Counted from the first letter of the stretch, positions 52,284 through 61,035 are shown. The stretch: DNA of 64,000 bases from Paenibacillus tundrae (GCF_030812775.1 NZ_JAUSTI010000001.1:594975-658974); one strand, 5' to 3'. Numbers and translations are program-made. Notes: a model not told the origin generated them from the sequence alone.

Positions 52284-53788
52284 GTACAACCGCTACAGCG
52301 CCATCTACCTCGATGGACAACATCAAGAAAGGGCCAATCGTTGCCGCTCTGTTAATCGGTGCTTTTGTAGCCTTCTTGAATCAAACCCTGATGAACGTAG
52401 CTCTTCCTAAGATTATGGAAGACCTCGCGATTAACGCGAATAAGGCCCAATGGCTTACAACTGGATATATGCTCGTCAATGGTGTACTGATTCCCGTTAC
52501 GGCATATCTCATTGCCAAATTTTCTACACGTCAGATTTTTATCACCGCTATGATGCTTTTTACATTAGGAACACTGGTCTGTGGGATTAGTCCTACCTTC
52601 GCCATTCTCATGGTCGGTCGTGTTATTCAAGCAGCAGGTGCAGGTATCCTAATGCCGCTGATGACTGTTGTTTTCCTGACAATCTTCCCGATTGAGAAAC
52701 GTGGTCAAGCCATGGGTACAATGGGGATTGCGATGATTTTGGCTCCAGCGATCGGGCCTACATTGTCAGGTTACGTGGTAGAGCACTATTCCTGGAGATT
52801 GTTGTTTTACATCATTCTGCCATTTTCTATTATTGCAACAGGGATCGGTATTGCATTTGTCAAAAATGTAACACGTCAATCTAAACCGAAATTGGATTAC
52901 CCAGGCGTCATCCTATCCACACTTGGATTTGGTAGCTTGTTGTATGGTTTCAGTGACGCAGGTACAGATGGATGGGGCAGTGCGATTGTTATTAGTTGCC
53001 TGATTGTAGGTGCACTTTCCCTGGTTCTGTTCGTTATTCGTCAATTGACAACAGACCATCCGCTTCTAGAGTTCCGTATTTTCAAATACAACATGTACAC
53101 TCTAACAACGATTATTAATATGCTTGTAACGATGGCTATGTTTGCAGGTATGATCCTTTTACCTATTTTCTTGCAAAATATTCGTGGATTCTCACCAATT
53201 GAATCAGGGCTCCTGATGATGCCAGGTGCAATCCTGATGGGTATTATGTCCCCGATTACTGGTCGTATCTTCGATAAAGTAGGAGCGCGTTGGTTGTCCG
53301 TCGCGGGTCTCGCGATTACTGCTGTTACAACCTGGGGACTTAGCCGTTTAGCGATTGATACAACATATGGCTATATGATGTTTATCTACACAGCTCGTAT
53401 GTTCGGGATGTCCATGCTGATGATGCCAATTCAGACTGCTGGTCTCAACCAGCTCCCTCAGCGTCTCAACGCACATGGTACGGCGATGTCTAACACATTG
53501 CGTACTGTGGCAGGTGCAATCGGTACGGCAATCCTTGTCACTATTATGAGTAGTAAGCTGAAATCTCACTTGGCAGATACACTTGCTCAAGGGCAGATTA
53601 ACCCAGATGACCAAGCAGCCATGCTGCGTGCGACCGCAGACGCTACGATCTATGGTGTTAACTATGCCTTCACGGTAGCGACTGGTATGACGATTGTGGC
53701 TATGCTGATGGCGTTCTTTATTCGCAAAACGAAACCGGCTGTCGAACCGACGCCTCAAGAATCGTCCGAAGTTAACGCAACAGCGTAA
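52280..53788 (+). CDS. DHA2 family MFS drug efflux transporter (EmrB/QacA type)
   Basis: A 502-aa membrane protein with about 14 hydrophobic segments. Typical DHA2 features are FVAFLNQTLMNVALPKIMEDL (TM1), TGYMLVNGVLIPVTAYL, GRVIQAAGAGILMPLM, MGTMGIAMILAPAIGPTLSGYVVEHYSWRLLFYI (motif C GPxLSG) and MMPGAILMGIMSPITGRIFDKVG. It exports lipophilic or cationic toxins using the proton gradient. Coupled to the marR-type gene. Substrate cannot be read from the sequence. Confidence 0.93.
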   Translation: MSTTATAPSTSMDNIKKGPIVAALLIGAFVAFLNQTLMNVALPKIMEDLAINANKAQWLTTGYMLVNGVLIPVTAYLIAKFSTRQIFITAMMLFTLGTLVCGISPTFAILMVGRVIQAAGAGILMPLMTVVFLTIFPIEKRGQAMGTMGIAMILAPAIGPTLSGYVVEHYSWRLLFYIILPFSIIATGIGIAFVKNVTRQSKPKLDYPGVILSTLGFGSLLYGFSDAGTDGWGSAIVISCLIVGALSLVLFVIRQLTTDHPLLEFRIFKYNMYTLTTIINMLVTMAMFAGMILLPIFLQNIRGFSPIESGLLMMPGAILMGIMSPITGRIFDKVGARWLSVAGLAITAVTTWGLSRLAIDTTYGYMMFIYTARMFGMSMLMMPIQTAGLNQLPQRLNAHGTAMSNTLRTVAGAIGTAILVTIMSSKLKSHLADTLAQGQINPDDQAAMLRATADATIYGVNYAFTVATGMTIVAMLMAFFIRKTKPAVEPTPQESSEVNATA

Positions 53789-53825
53789 TGCACCATGGTT
53801 CACGTAAAATTAAATTGTACAAAAA

Positions 53826-53868
53826 ACAGAGCCTGGACAGATTAATCTGTCCAGGCTCTGTTTTGTTA
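53826..53868. terminator. bidirectional terminator between MFS and ATL genes
   Basis: AACAGAGCCTGGACAGAT pairs perfectly with ATCTGTCCAGGCTCTGTT (18-bp stem, short loop), A-run before and T-run after; serves both convergent genes. Confidence 0.92.
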
Positions 53869-54180
53869 TTCAGGCTCAGGCTGGTAACCAAATAGCTCAA
53901 GATCAATGGTTCCATCGAGCTTGAATTCAACACCTTCATCGATCAGCTCGGTTTCTTGAATCAGCCGTGAATGTTCATCTTGAATGGCAATTTCACCTTT
54001 GGCGTTCACGACTCGGTGCCAAGGGAGACGTTCCTTCCGGCTCATGGAATGTAGAATACGTACAACCTGTCTTGCAGCTCGTGGGCTTCCTGCATGAGCC
54101 GCAATTTGTCCATAGGTCATGACTTTGCCTTCGGGAATAGAAGATATGATGGAGACGACATTTTGTGTGAATGGTGTCAT
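53866..54180 (-). CDS. alkyltransferase-like protein (ATL)
   Basis: A 104-aa member of the MGMT-like family: MTYGQIAAHAGSPRAARQVVRILHSM contains the DNA-binding HTH with the arginine finger, and the active-site motif reads PWHRVV, with Trp in place of the methyl-acceptor Cys. Such ATLs bind O6-alkylguanine and hand it to nucleotide excision repair instead of repairing it directly. The frame is open to 54225, but AAGGAAAC upstream of ATG 54180 (MTPFTQNVV) gives the normal family start. Confidence 0.88.
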   Translation of the reverse strand: MTPFTQNVVSIISSIPEGKVMTYGQIAAHAGSPRAARQVVRILHSMSRKERLPWHRVVNAKGEIAIQDEHSRLIQETELIDEGVEFKLDGTIDLELFGYQPEPE

Positions 54181-54252
54181 AAGAATGAAGTTTCCTTTCA
54201 CATAAGAATAAAACCGTGTACCCATGTCTAAGCGGGATACACGGTTATTGTA

Positions 54253-54978
54253 CTAATTCTGAAAAGCCTGCTCATACACTTGAACTGGCCATTCAGCCCA
54301 AGGAAATTCACGCGGAGGAAGTGATTTTAGCGTAATCTCTTCTTTGGTCACTGGATGGGGAAATCCTGCAATAGTAGACCAGAGGGCGATCTGCTGTCCT
54401 GGTTTATTCACTCCTGCGCCGTACTTCTGATCTCCGAACAGAGGGCAATGGATGGCTTGCATCTGTACCCGAATCTGATGGGATCTGCCGGTATGCAGTT
54501 CAACACGCACAAGACTGTACCGGTCATTCTGACCGAGCACTTGGTAGTCTAATACGGCATCTTTACCGCCAGGTGTACCTGGGGGCACAACGGTAACCGT
54601 ATTTGTGCGGGCATCCTTCAGCAAAGTATGCTTGAGCGTACCACGCTGAGCTGGTGGCTTGCCATACACAACAGCGGTATATATTTTACGGAAATCTCGT
54701 CCCCGGACAGTCTCAGACAAACGAGAAGCCGCTTTGGATGTTTTGGCAAAGATCATCGCTCCACCGACAGGCCGATCAAGTCGATGAACGAGACCGAGAT
54801 ACACATTACCCGGTTTATTGTAGCGTTCCTTTAGATCCTGTTTAAGCAGTGTGAGCAGATCCGGATCTCCAGAGGAATCCTCCTGTGTTGGGACGTTCAC
54901 GGGTTTAACAATGCCAAGCAAGTGATTGTCCTCAAACAAAATAGGTATATCTACTGTACGGTGTGAATGATCAGACAT
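54253..54978 (-). CDS. RluA-family pseudouridine synthase
   Basis: A 241-aa RNA pseudouridine synthase. ILFEDNHLLGIVKPVNVPTQ, catalytic Asp in LVHRLDRPVGGAMIFAKTSKAA (~residue 83), and RVELHTGRSHQIRVQMQAIHCPLFGDQKYG. There is no N-terminal S4 domain, so it is like the short RluA/YhcT types; target uridine unknown. GGGAG 8 nt before ATG 54978 (MSDHSHRTV). The methyltransferase gene is just upstream and overlaps the longer frame. Confidence 0.9.
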   Translation of the reverse strand: MSDHSHRTVDIPILFEDNHLLGIVKPVNVPTQEDSSGDPDLLTLLKQDLKERYNKPGNVYLGLVHRLDRPVGGAMIFAKTSKAASRLSETVRGRDFRKIYTAVVYGKPPAQRGTLKHTLLKDARTNTVTVVPPGTPGGKDAVLDYQVLGQNDRYSLVRVELHTGRSHQIRVQMQAIHCPLFGDQKYGAGVNKPGQQIALWSTIAGFPHPVTKEEITLKSLPPREFPWAEWPVQVYEQAFQN

Positions 54979-54980
54979 GA

Positions 54981-55850
54981 CTAGGACTCCCAGCGGCCCA
55001 AGATGCCGCAAGGCAGGTCAAGACCACTACGTGTAATCGGCAAGCCAATTTCACCTGCGGTGATATTGCCTCCATATTGTGCGGACATCGTCATCGTAAG
55101 CATGTTACGCAACACCGTTGGAGAGATACCAGTTGTGTATGAGTTAATAAGCAAGAATAACGGATTATCCGACAAAATGTTCATGCAGGACTTAAGGAAC
55201 GGGTACAAGTTCTGTTCCAGCTTCCAAGTCTCTCCATTGGGTCCTCGACCATAGGAAGGAGGATCCATAATAATCGCATCGTAACGGTTACCACGACGTT
55301 CTTCCCGTTGTACGAATTTGAATACATCATCTGTAATGAAGCGAACAGGACGGTCTGCTAGCCCAGATAACTGTACATTTTCCTTCGCCCATTGTACCAT
55401 ACCTTTAGCTGCATCTACGTGCACAACAGAAGCGCCAGCATAAGCAGCAGCAACTGTTGCACCGCCTGTGTAAGCAAACAGGTTTAATACAGAGATCGGG
55501 CGACCTGCGTTCTTAATTTTATCCATCATCCAGCTCCAATTAGCGGCTTGTTCAGGAAACAGACCGGTATGCTTAAAGCTAGTTGGTTTAATATGAAACT
55601 TAAGATTCTCATAACCGATTGTCCAGCGTTCTGGAATCGGCTTTTTCATATCCCAGCTGCCGCCACCAGAAGAACTACGATGGTAATGACCATGCACCTG
55701 ACGCCATTCATTCGTTTCTTGTTTAAGTGGCCAGATAATCTGTGGATCGGGTCTGCGTAAAATGACATCGCCCCAACGTTCCAGCTTCTCGCCGCCTCCT
55801 GTATCAATTACTTCATAATCCTTCCATTGATTAGCTACGTACATATTCAT
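54981..55850 (-). CDS. class I SAM-dependent RNA methyltransferase (RlmI/YwbD-like)
   Basis: A 289-aa methyltransferase: SAM site VLNLFAYTGGATVAAAYAGASVVHVDAAKGMVQWAKEN (~118-155), then IMDPPSYGRGPNGETWKLEQ (~197), the DPPS/Y motif of base methyltransferases, and LINSYTTGISPTVLRNML. It lacks the N-terminal PUA domain of RlmI. AAGGATGG 7 nt before ATG 55850. It lies 2 nt upstream of the pseudouridine synthase start, suggesting an rRNA/tRNA modification pair. Confidence 0.85.
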   Translation of the reverse strand: MNMYVANQWKDYEVIDTGGGEKLERWGDVILRRPDPQIIWPLKQETNEWRQVHGHYHRSSSGGGSWDMKKPIPERWTIGYENLKFHIKPTSFKHTGLFPEQAANWSWMMDKIKNAGRPISVLNLFAYTGGATVAAAYAGASVVHVDAAKGMVQWAKENVQLSGLADRPVRFITDDVFKFVQREERRGNRYDAIIMDPPSYGRGPNGETWKLEQNLYPFLKSCMNILSDNPLFLLINSYTTGISPTVLRNMLTMTMSAQYGGNITAGEIGLPITRSGLDLPCGILGRWES

Positions 55851-56058
55851 TTATCCATCCTTCAAAAGTCATTTGGATACTATTGTACAACAAAAATAGA
55901 CATATACGCCAGTTAGGGGGGCGCAAGACCTATAAGAAAACAAGCTTGTGAGGAAGGTTGCTCCACACTACGATGTATAGTTTCATACCGATATGCCTTT
56001 TAGTGTTGTTTTTGAGTTAGCTCCGTATACTAAAATTGATTACATTGGAAAAATTAAT

Positions 56059-56088
56059 TTGACAATGATAATCATTATCACATATGAT
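56059..56088 (+). promoter_or_regulatory. Fur-controlled promoter of flavodoxin operon
   Basis: TTGACA (56059-56064), 18-nt spacer, TATGAT (56083-56088). The spacer and -35 are covered by ACAATGATAATCATTATCA (56062-56080), a near-perfect Fur box. Repression by iron is expected. The remaining part of the 307-bp gap (55851-56058) shows nothing else. Confidence 0.88.
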
Positions 56089-56157
56089 TTTGATAATTCA
56101 AACGTTACTTCATTCGAGAATTAATATCCATGATTAAATAAAGTGAGGGAATAATAG

Positions 56158-56610
56158 ATGGCTAAATTGTTAGTGGCTTATGCAAGTATGACAGGGAATA
56201 CAGAAGAGATTGCTGAATTGATTGTGGAAGGAATCAAGCAGAGTGGTCATGAGGCTGACCTCAAGTCTGTAACGGATTGTAATGCAGCGGATGTGCTGGA
56301 TTATGATGGATTTCTAATTGGAGTATATACCTGGGGAGACGGAGAGCTACCCGATGAGTTTCTTGATTTCTATGAAGAGCTGGATGAATTAGATCTGACC
56401 GGCAAAAGAGCCGCAGTATTTGGCAGTGGTGATACTTCCTATGAGCAGTACTGCGGAGCGGTTGATTTAGCAGCAGAGAAGTTGCAGGAGCGTGGGGCGG
56501 AAGTATATCCAGAAATGCTTAAAATTGAATATAGTCCGCTGGAGCAGGAGAAGGATACTTGCCGTGACTTTGGCAAAAAATTCATTGCTGCCGGATTACA
56601 GGTGTCCTAG
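56158..56610 (+). CDS. flavodoxin
   Basis: A 150-aa short-chain flavodoxin. FMN phosphate loop ASMTGNTEEIAELI (10-23), isoalloxazine loops IGVYTWGDGELPDEFLDFYEEL and FGSGDTSYEQYCGAVD. An electron carrier that replaces ferredoxin under iron shortage. The Fur box at its promoter fits this role. First gene of a three-gene operon with an unknown protein (5 nt later) and a nitroreductase. Confidence 0.95.
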   Translation: MAKLLVAYASMTGNTEEIAELIVEGIKQSGHEADLKSVTDCNAADVLDYDGFLIGVYTWGDGELPDEFLDFYEELDELDLTGKRAAVFGSGDTSYEQYCGAVDLAAEKLQERGAEVYPEMLKIEYSPLEQEKDTCRDFGKKFIAAGLQVS

Positions 56611-56615
56611 AGAAG

Positions 56616-57419
56616 ATGTTAAAACAACATGTTCAAGCAGGCGTTCCATTGGGGTTGTCAGGAACCTCAACGCAACTGCTTGAAGATTACAAATTAGAGG
56701 AGATGCTGCGTAGCCCACACCGGTTCATTCGCCCAGAACCTGAGATCACGCAGGCATCCCAACTCCTATGGAGACATCGAGTCCAGTATGCGGTCAGTCA
56801 CGCAGTGAATGCCTTTTACAGTATGGAACCGAATGTGCGTAAGGAAGTGCCTGTACAGTACATGCTGGAGAAGTGGTGGCCTAAGAAAACAACGGGATTT
56901 GACTCAGTGCTCCATTACTGGGAAGTGAAAAATAAAGTCATTGATGAGTTATCTCGTATCATTCGTACCAATGAAGACCTGCAGCATCCTTCAATTTTGT
57001 TCGAACAGTGGAAAACAGAGATACCTTCTTTATCTATGGAATTGTCGATGATCTTTCACGCCGCATGGCAGCCTGAGGGCTGGGACTCGCTGTTAATCCA
57101 GAAATATATGGTGATATATGACCCCAATGTTGTTGAAGCTTTTCAGCACATGGCAAGTGTGTTTTGTTATGAGGCCTTTGGCAAACTGCCTGGCATGATT
57201 GAAGTGTATTGTTTGTTGGAAGGGCGTAAAGTCCGTTTTATGCCTGGGCGCCAGTCCCTTGCTCGCTCTATGGATTATATTCATTTGATTCGAGACAGTG
57301 TACCGCAAACTGAAAACGTAGAATCAGATCAATTCAGTGCACGTGACAAAGCTCGCATCCAGGAAGAAACCGATCGACGTAGAAGTGAAATAGAGACGAA
57401 GAAAACTTGGTTAATGTAG
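56616..57419 (+). CDS. unknown protein, possible inactive PD-(D/E)XK-like fold
   Basis: A 267-aa soluble protein starting 5 nt after the flavodoxin stop. The pattern GTSTQLLEDYKLEEMLRSPHRFI followed by HRVQYAVSHAVNAFYSM resembles the N-terminal part of RecB/Cas4-like nucleases (S-x-S..L..Y..CP..F, then a helix of the H-x-A-V-N type). The later VVEAFQHMASVFCYEAFGKLPGMIEVYCLLEGRKVRF resembles their final helix-strand, but the catalytic D..(D/E)xK strand is missing. The similarity is my inference and needs structural comparison. Charged C-terminal tail. Confidence 0.6.
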   Translation: MLKQHVQAGVPLGLSGTSTQLLEDYKLEEMLRSPHRFIRPEPEITQASQLLWRHRVQYAVSHAVNAFYSMEPNVRKEVPVQYMLEKWWPKKTTGFDSVLHYWEVKNKVIDELSRIIRTNEDLQHPSILFEQWKTEIPSLSMELSMIFHAAWQPEGWDSLLIQKYMVIYDPNVVEAFQHMASVFCYEAFGKLPGMIEVYCLLEGRKVRFMPGRQSLARSMDYIHLIRDSVPQTENVESDQFSARDKARIQEETDRRRSEIETKKTWLM

Positions 57420-57459
57420 AGAAAGAGAAGCTAAAGTGAGATGAAGGAGGATTGATACC

Positions 57460-58026
57460 ATGTCTAGCCATACGAAACATGAGATGGGTAATGTGAGAAG
57501 TCAAGCTGGAAGCTGTGAATTTAGTCCAATCCCTGTACCCCAAGCGGTCATTGGACAATTGTTGGATGAAGCAGACCCGTCATTATATGTAATGAGTTCA
57601 GAGCCGTGGCGCTTTATGTTGTTCGCCGGGGAAGGACGCCAGTTATACTTGGAGGCAGTTAGACAGAGCTATCCTCCTCACTTGGCTGATCGTTATGGGG
57701 ATTGGGCTACGTATCAGTACACTGAGGCGATCCCAGCACATCTAGTCGTCGTAGCCCCATCTGCTGCCAGAGAGGATCAATCGTTACCAGCGAAGGCATG
57801 GAGTAGACGATTCTCATTACTGGCAGCAGAAAAAGGTTTGCATGCTGTGTGGAAGATGAACGATTATCAACATCATCCAGTGTTTATGAATCTGATGGGT
57901 CTAACCCCTGAAGAGAAAGTGCTGGGTGTGTTTCATATCGGGTATGGAGACCAGCCAGCGTTCAGGCATGTTGACTATGGCAGACCCGCTTCTGAGCTTA
58001 TGACGGTGTACGATCATCTCGTTTAA
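57460..58026 (+). CDS. nitroreductase family protein
   Basis: A 188-aa FMN-dependent nitroreductase-like protein: PIPVPQAVIGQLLDEADPSLYVMSSEPWRFMLFAG (family S/A-P-S-..N-x-Q-P-W-x-F region with EPWRF), AHLVVVAPSA, AAEKGLHAVWKMND and EEKVLGVFHIGYGD near the C-terminus. AAGGAGG before ATG. Last gene of the Fur-controlled flavodoxin operon; it might recycle reduced flavin or transfer electrons to siderophore or quinone substrates. Confidence 0.85.
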   Translation: MSSHTKHEMGNVRSQAGSCEFSPIPVPQAVIGQLLDEADPSLYVMSSEPWRFMLFAGEGRQLYLEAVRQSYPPHLADRYGDWATYQYTEAIPAHLVVVAPSAAREDQSLPAKAWSRRFSLLAAEKGLHAVWKMNDYQHHPVFMNLMGLTPEEKVLGVFHIGYGDQPAFRHVDYGRPASELMTVYDHLV

Positions 58027-58050
58027 ACGATGTTCACTTTACAGATGTCG

Positions 58051-59505
58051 TCATTCTGTGCCTGCGAGGAAGTTGCGAACGAGTTCACGGTAAGTTTGAT
58101 CCTTCGAATAGGTGTTGTACAGTCTATTGGATACAGTTATTGAGTTGCCAAAGAAGAACCGTTCAAACTGAGTCTGTCTTCCACCGAAAGATCCTGAGCC
58201 CAGCTCCCAGATCAGACGAAACAGTGCGGTGCGTTCTATAGATGATGAGTCGGTGCCTCTAAGATACGTATTAAGATGAGCAGCTACATCGGATTGGAAC
58301 TCCTCTTGTTGCGGGATCATAATCATGCCGCTGGAGGCTAACAACTGCATTGTATCTATCATGTCAGGATAGAGTTTCGGATACAAGATGTTCGCTGCCA
58401 TCAGAGGTTTAGGAGCAGGTAGTAAGAATCCTCTGCCGTAGGGTATGGCATTGGTTTCTGCCGCAATCGCTAATGCTTTTAACGTTTCAAGTCCTGCTAA
58501 TATACGAGCGGTTTTTTCAATGACATGTGTTTCAGAGACCTGATCCAGTGTCTCCGTAAGTAACTGTATCGTTCCCAAAATAAATTCGGTCTTGGCAATA
58601 TAGCGACACAATACCTGATGTCCTGCGTAGATGTGGAAATGACTTCCGCTGAATAAACGTGAGGACATTTCTTCATCTCCGGCGAAGAAGACTCGTTCAT
58701 GAGGCACCAATACATGGTCAAAAATAACGATGTTATCCATCTCTTCATATCTGGAGCTAAGCGGATAATTGTAACGTGAATCTGCAGCATACGTATCTCG
58801 GCAGATCATACTGATGCCTGGCAGATCATTAGGGACGGCAAAGGCGAAGGCAAAGGGATTCTCATCATCGAATGGTGCAGGAGAAGGGGAAGGATATACG
58901 AAAATCTCATCACAAGTGGCACCCTGGGTCGCCATCATGAATGCACCATTAATGATCAAGCCATCAGGTGTTCGATCTACGATCTTAGCCGCAATGGCAT
59001 CTTCGGTTGCGTCCATTTGTCCGGATATTTTGCTGGCATGGGGCTGAATGAATGCATGAGAGAGTGTAATATCATTGTCGCGGCAATAAGCGTAGTAGTT
59101 TTTTAAATTCTCAGCATATTGTGGTGATAAGTCATTCAGTAGGTCTGCAGCGGTATAAAAGGACATAATTGCAGTATTCATGTAATCAGGAGAGCGACCT
59201 AAGAAGCCATGATGCATGTTAGACCATAGATTCATGGAGATACGGCGTTTCTCTAGATCATCCACGCTTTTGGGTGGAAGAAAGGAAAGGCCTACTGGCT
59301 TGCCATCTACTGGGGAGGCATAGGTCATCTTAGCCGCAAGCAACGGGTCGTGCTGCATATCATACATTTTGGCCTGAGTATCCATTAAACCAGCAAAAGC
59401 AAGATGGTCTGAACGGTTTCCGATCACTAGGTTTCCTTTGTACCATACAGGTACTGTTTGGGCATTGATACGTTCAACATACTGTTTGCCATTTTTAGCG
59501 GGCAT
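58051..59505 (-). CDS. HpaB-like 4-hydroxyphenylacetate 3-monooxygenase family protein
   Basis: A 484-aa FADH2-dependent monooxygenase oxygenase component: HHGFLGRSPDYMNTAIMSFY, NLKNYYAYCRDNDITLSHAFIQPHASK, PDGLIINGAFMMATQGATCDEIFVY and FDHVLVPHERVFFAGD, C-terminal ELGSGSFGGRQTQFERFFFG, all HpaB signatures. It needs a separate flavin reductase, possibly the nitroreductase or another. AGAGGTGA before ATG 59505. A perfect Fur box upstream suggests a role in iron limitation, such as catechol or siderophore chemistry, rather than simple aromatic degradation. Confidence 0.9.
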   Translation of the reverse strand: MPAKNGKQYVERINAQTVPVWYKGNLVIGNRSDHLAFAGLMDTQAKMYDMQHDPLLAAKMTYASPVDGKPVGLSFLPPKSVDDLEKRRISMNLWSNMHHGFLGRSPDYMNTAIMSFYTAADLLNDLSPQYAENLKNYYAYCRDNDITLSHAFIQPHASKISGQMDATEDAIAAKIVDRTPDGLIINGAFMMATQGATCDEIFVYPSPSPAPFDDENPFAFAFAVPNDLPGISMICRDTYAADSRYNYPLSSRYEEMDNIVIFDHVLVPHERVFFAGDEEMSSRLFSGSHFHIYAGHQVLCRYIAKTEFILGTIQLLTETLDQVSETHVIEKTARILAGLETLKALAIAAETNAIPYGRGFLLPAPKPLMAANILYPKLYPDMIDTMQLLASSGMIMIPQQEEFQSDVAAHLNTYLRGTDSSSIERTALFRLIWELGSGSFGGRQTQFERFFFGNSITVSNRLYNTYSKDQTYRELVRNFLAGTE

Positions 59506-59625
59506 CGTTATTCACCTCTTGGATCTAATCGTTCATGGGCATACGCACTGCTCTGGTAGTTTACGTGTGAGGAATGTCCAGTGTGCATTCGAGAGCGATA
59601 AGGGAATAACGTTTTTTTGTAAGAA

Positions 59626-59663
59626 GGGCTTGATAATAATTATCATTCTTGTTACAATACAAA
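59626..59663 (-). promoter_or_regulatory. Fur box and promoter of HpaB-like gene
   Basis: TGATAATAATTATCA (59631-59645) is a perfect 7-1-7 Fur palindrome. On the minus strand TTGTAT, 18-nt spacer, TATTAT overlaps it, so iron-Fur would block the promoter of the HpaB-like gene. Confidence 0.8.
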
Positions 59664-59692
59664 AAGAAAAAGGAACCGGCTAGGGCTCCTTT
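59659..59692 (-). terminator. terminator of DUF1540 gene
   Basis: On the minus strand AAAGGAGCC pairs with GGTTCCTTT (one G-T) and is followed by TTTTTCTTTTT. Confidence 0.7.
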
Positions 59693-59712
59693 AACTTCAA
59701 CAATGAAGTAAC

Positions 59713-59865
59713 TTATTTTACTTCAAAAGTTTTGCAGTCTGTTTCCGCAGACTCAACTGCTTTTTTGGAGCTGTGGCTTACGATATAAATAGAGCTTGCA
59801 TTACATTTGTTCTCTTGAGCCCAGTGAACACAAGAATTTACTTCGCACAATACGTCTTTTGCCAT
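59713..59865 (-). CDS. DUF1540 domain small protein
   Basis: A 50-aa protein found by translating the minus strand: AKDVLCEVNSCVHWAQENK, then CNASSIYIVSH and ETDCKTFEVK. It has four Cys in a C-x4-C-x8-C and late C pattern (residues 7, 12, 21, 44), the DUF1540 signature, a putative zinc-binding mini-protein common in spore-formers. GAGGTT lies about 9 nt before ATG 59865 and a terminator lies just downstream. Function unknown. Confidence 0.85.
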   Translation of the reverse strand: MAKDVLCEVNSCVHWAQENKCNASSIYIVSHSSKKAVESAETDCKTFEVK

Positions 59866-60222
59866 GATTAATAACCTCGCTTTGTAGTGGGATTACATTC
59901 GTTGGTATAAGACATATCCAGATTCTGCAAGTTGCCGCTTGCTAATCTGATTTATTGCTCTCTAACTTAAGAGGGCTTTTTTGCGTTACACACAACGATG
60001 CACAATTAGAATAGCAAATAATGTCTCGGCTTGCAACAGGACAAGACTACTTGAGTGCTTTTTATCCCAAAATCTCTTCAGTATTGGCAAAAAGGAGTTT
60101 GTGTGATATCTTTTAATAGTAATTATTACGAATAAAAAACAAGCAACGGATTATACTTATTTATAGATCATCAACAATTTTAATAGATACCGCTTGATTA
60201 GCGTTGAAGGAGAGTTAGCGTA
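59866..60222. other. intergenic region before AAA ATPase gene
   Basis: 357 bp. A plus-strand hairpin with T-run lies at 59957-59984 (GCTCTC/GAGGGC, then TTTTTT) although no plus-strand gene precedes it. The rest (60000-60222) is AT-rich; no clear promoter pair was found for the ATPase gene. Confidence 0.45.
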
Positions 60223-61035
60223 ATGAGTAAAACCAATCACATCAATCGTATCCCACGAGCAAAAGGGATTGATATGGCTGCATTCTATTCACCCAAGGAA
60301 TGTGCACGTAAAGCCAAACATATTGTATTTTCGGCGGAGAACGAACGCATCATTGAAGAGTTTCTAACGATTCTTGGGATGAAGGATCGTTTTGCAGAAC
60401 ACGAGGTTCCCATTCCGAATAAATTAGTCATGTTTGGGCCGCCAGGCACAGGTAAAACGTTAACCGCATCGTATGTAGCAGATCGTCTGAACTTGCCGTT
60501 AGTGCTTGTACGTCTGGATGCGATCATTCATAGTCATCTCGGGGAAACGAGTACCAATGTGCGTAAATTGTTCGAATATGCGAGAGTGAATCCTTGCGTG
60601 CTCTTCTTGGATGAGTTCGATGCGATTGCGCGCACAAGAGAAAGTAACGATGAGGTAAAAGAAATGGCTAGAGTTGTGAATACGTTGTTGCAATGCTTAG
60701 ATGAGTTCGAAGGAGACAGTATATGTATTGCTGCAACGAACCTCGAAACACAATTGGATCATGCGATCTGGCGCAGGTTTGATACCAAAATGAATTACGC
60801 TATGCCAGACGTTCAGAGCAGGCAACTCTATATTAACAAGCTGGTGGGACAGTTCGAACACCAGGCTGATGTGAAGCATTATATGTGTCAGCGTTTAGAA
60901 GGCTGCAGCTTCGCCGATGTAGAACAAATTATTCTGAAAGCCAAAAGAAAAGCGATTATAACAAGCAGCCCTCTGCATGAGCAATTAATCTCAGATGCTT
61001 ATGATGAATATATGCCACGGTTACTCGGAACCTAA
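60223..61035 (+). CDS. stand-alone AAA ATPase
   Basis: A 270-aa classical AAA ATPase: Walker A GPPGTGKT (~74-81), Walker B VLFLDEFDA (~126), sensor-1 in IAATN, arginine finger RRFD, and a C-terminal lid helix region. A ~55-residue N-terminal part (KECARKAKHIVFSAENERIIEEFL) precedes the ATPase core. Similar to SpoVK/FtsH-like AAA modules without protease or zinc domains. GGAGAG before ATG. No partner protease or effector gene is adjacent, so its substrate is unknown. Confidence 0.88.
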   Translation: MSKTNHINRIPRAKGIDMAAFYSPKECARKAKHIVFSAENERIIEEFLTILGMKDRFAEHEVPIPNKLVMFGPPGTGKTLTASYVADRLNLPLVLVRLDAIIHSHLGETSTNVRKLFEYARVNPCVLFLDEFDAIARTRESNDEVKEMARVVNTLLQCLDEFEGDSICIAATNLETQLDHAIWRRFDTKMNYAMPDVQSRQLYINKLVGQFEHQADVKHYMCQRLEGCSFADVEQIILKAKRKAIITSSPLHEQLISDAYDEYMPRLLGT

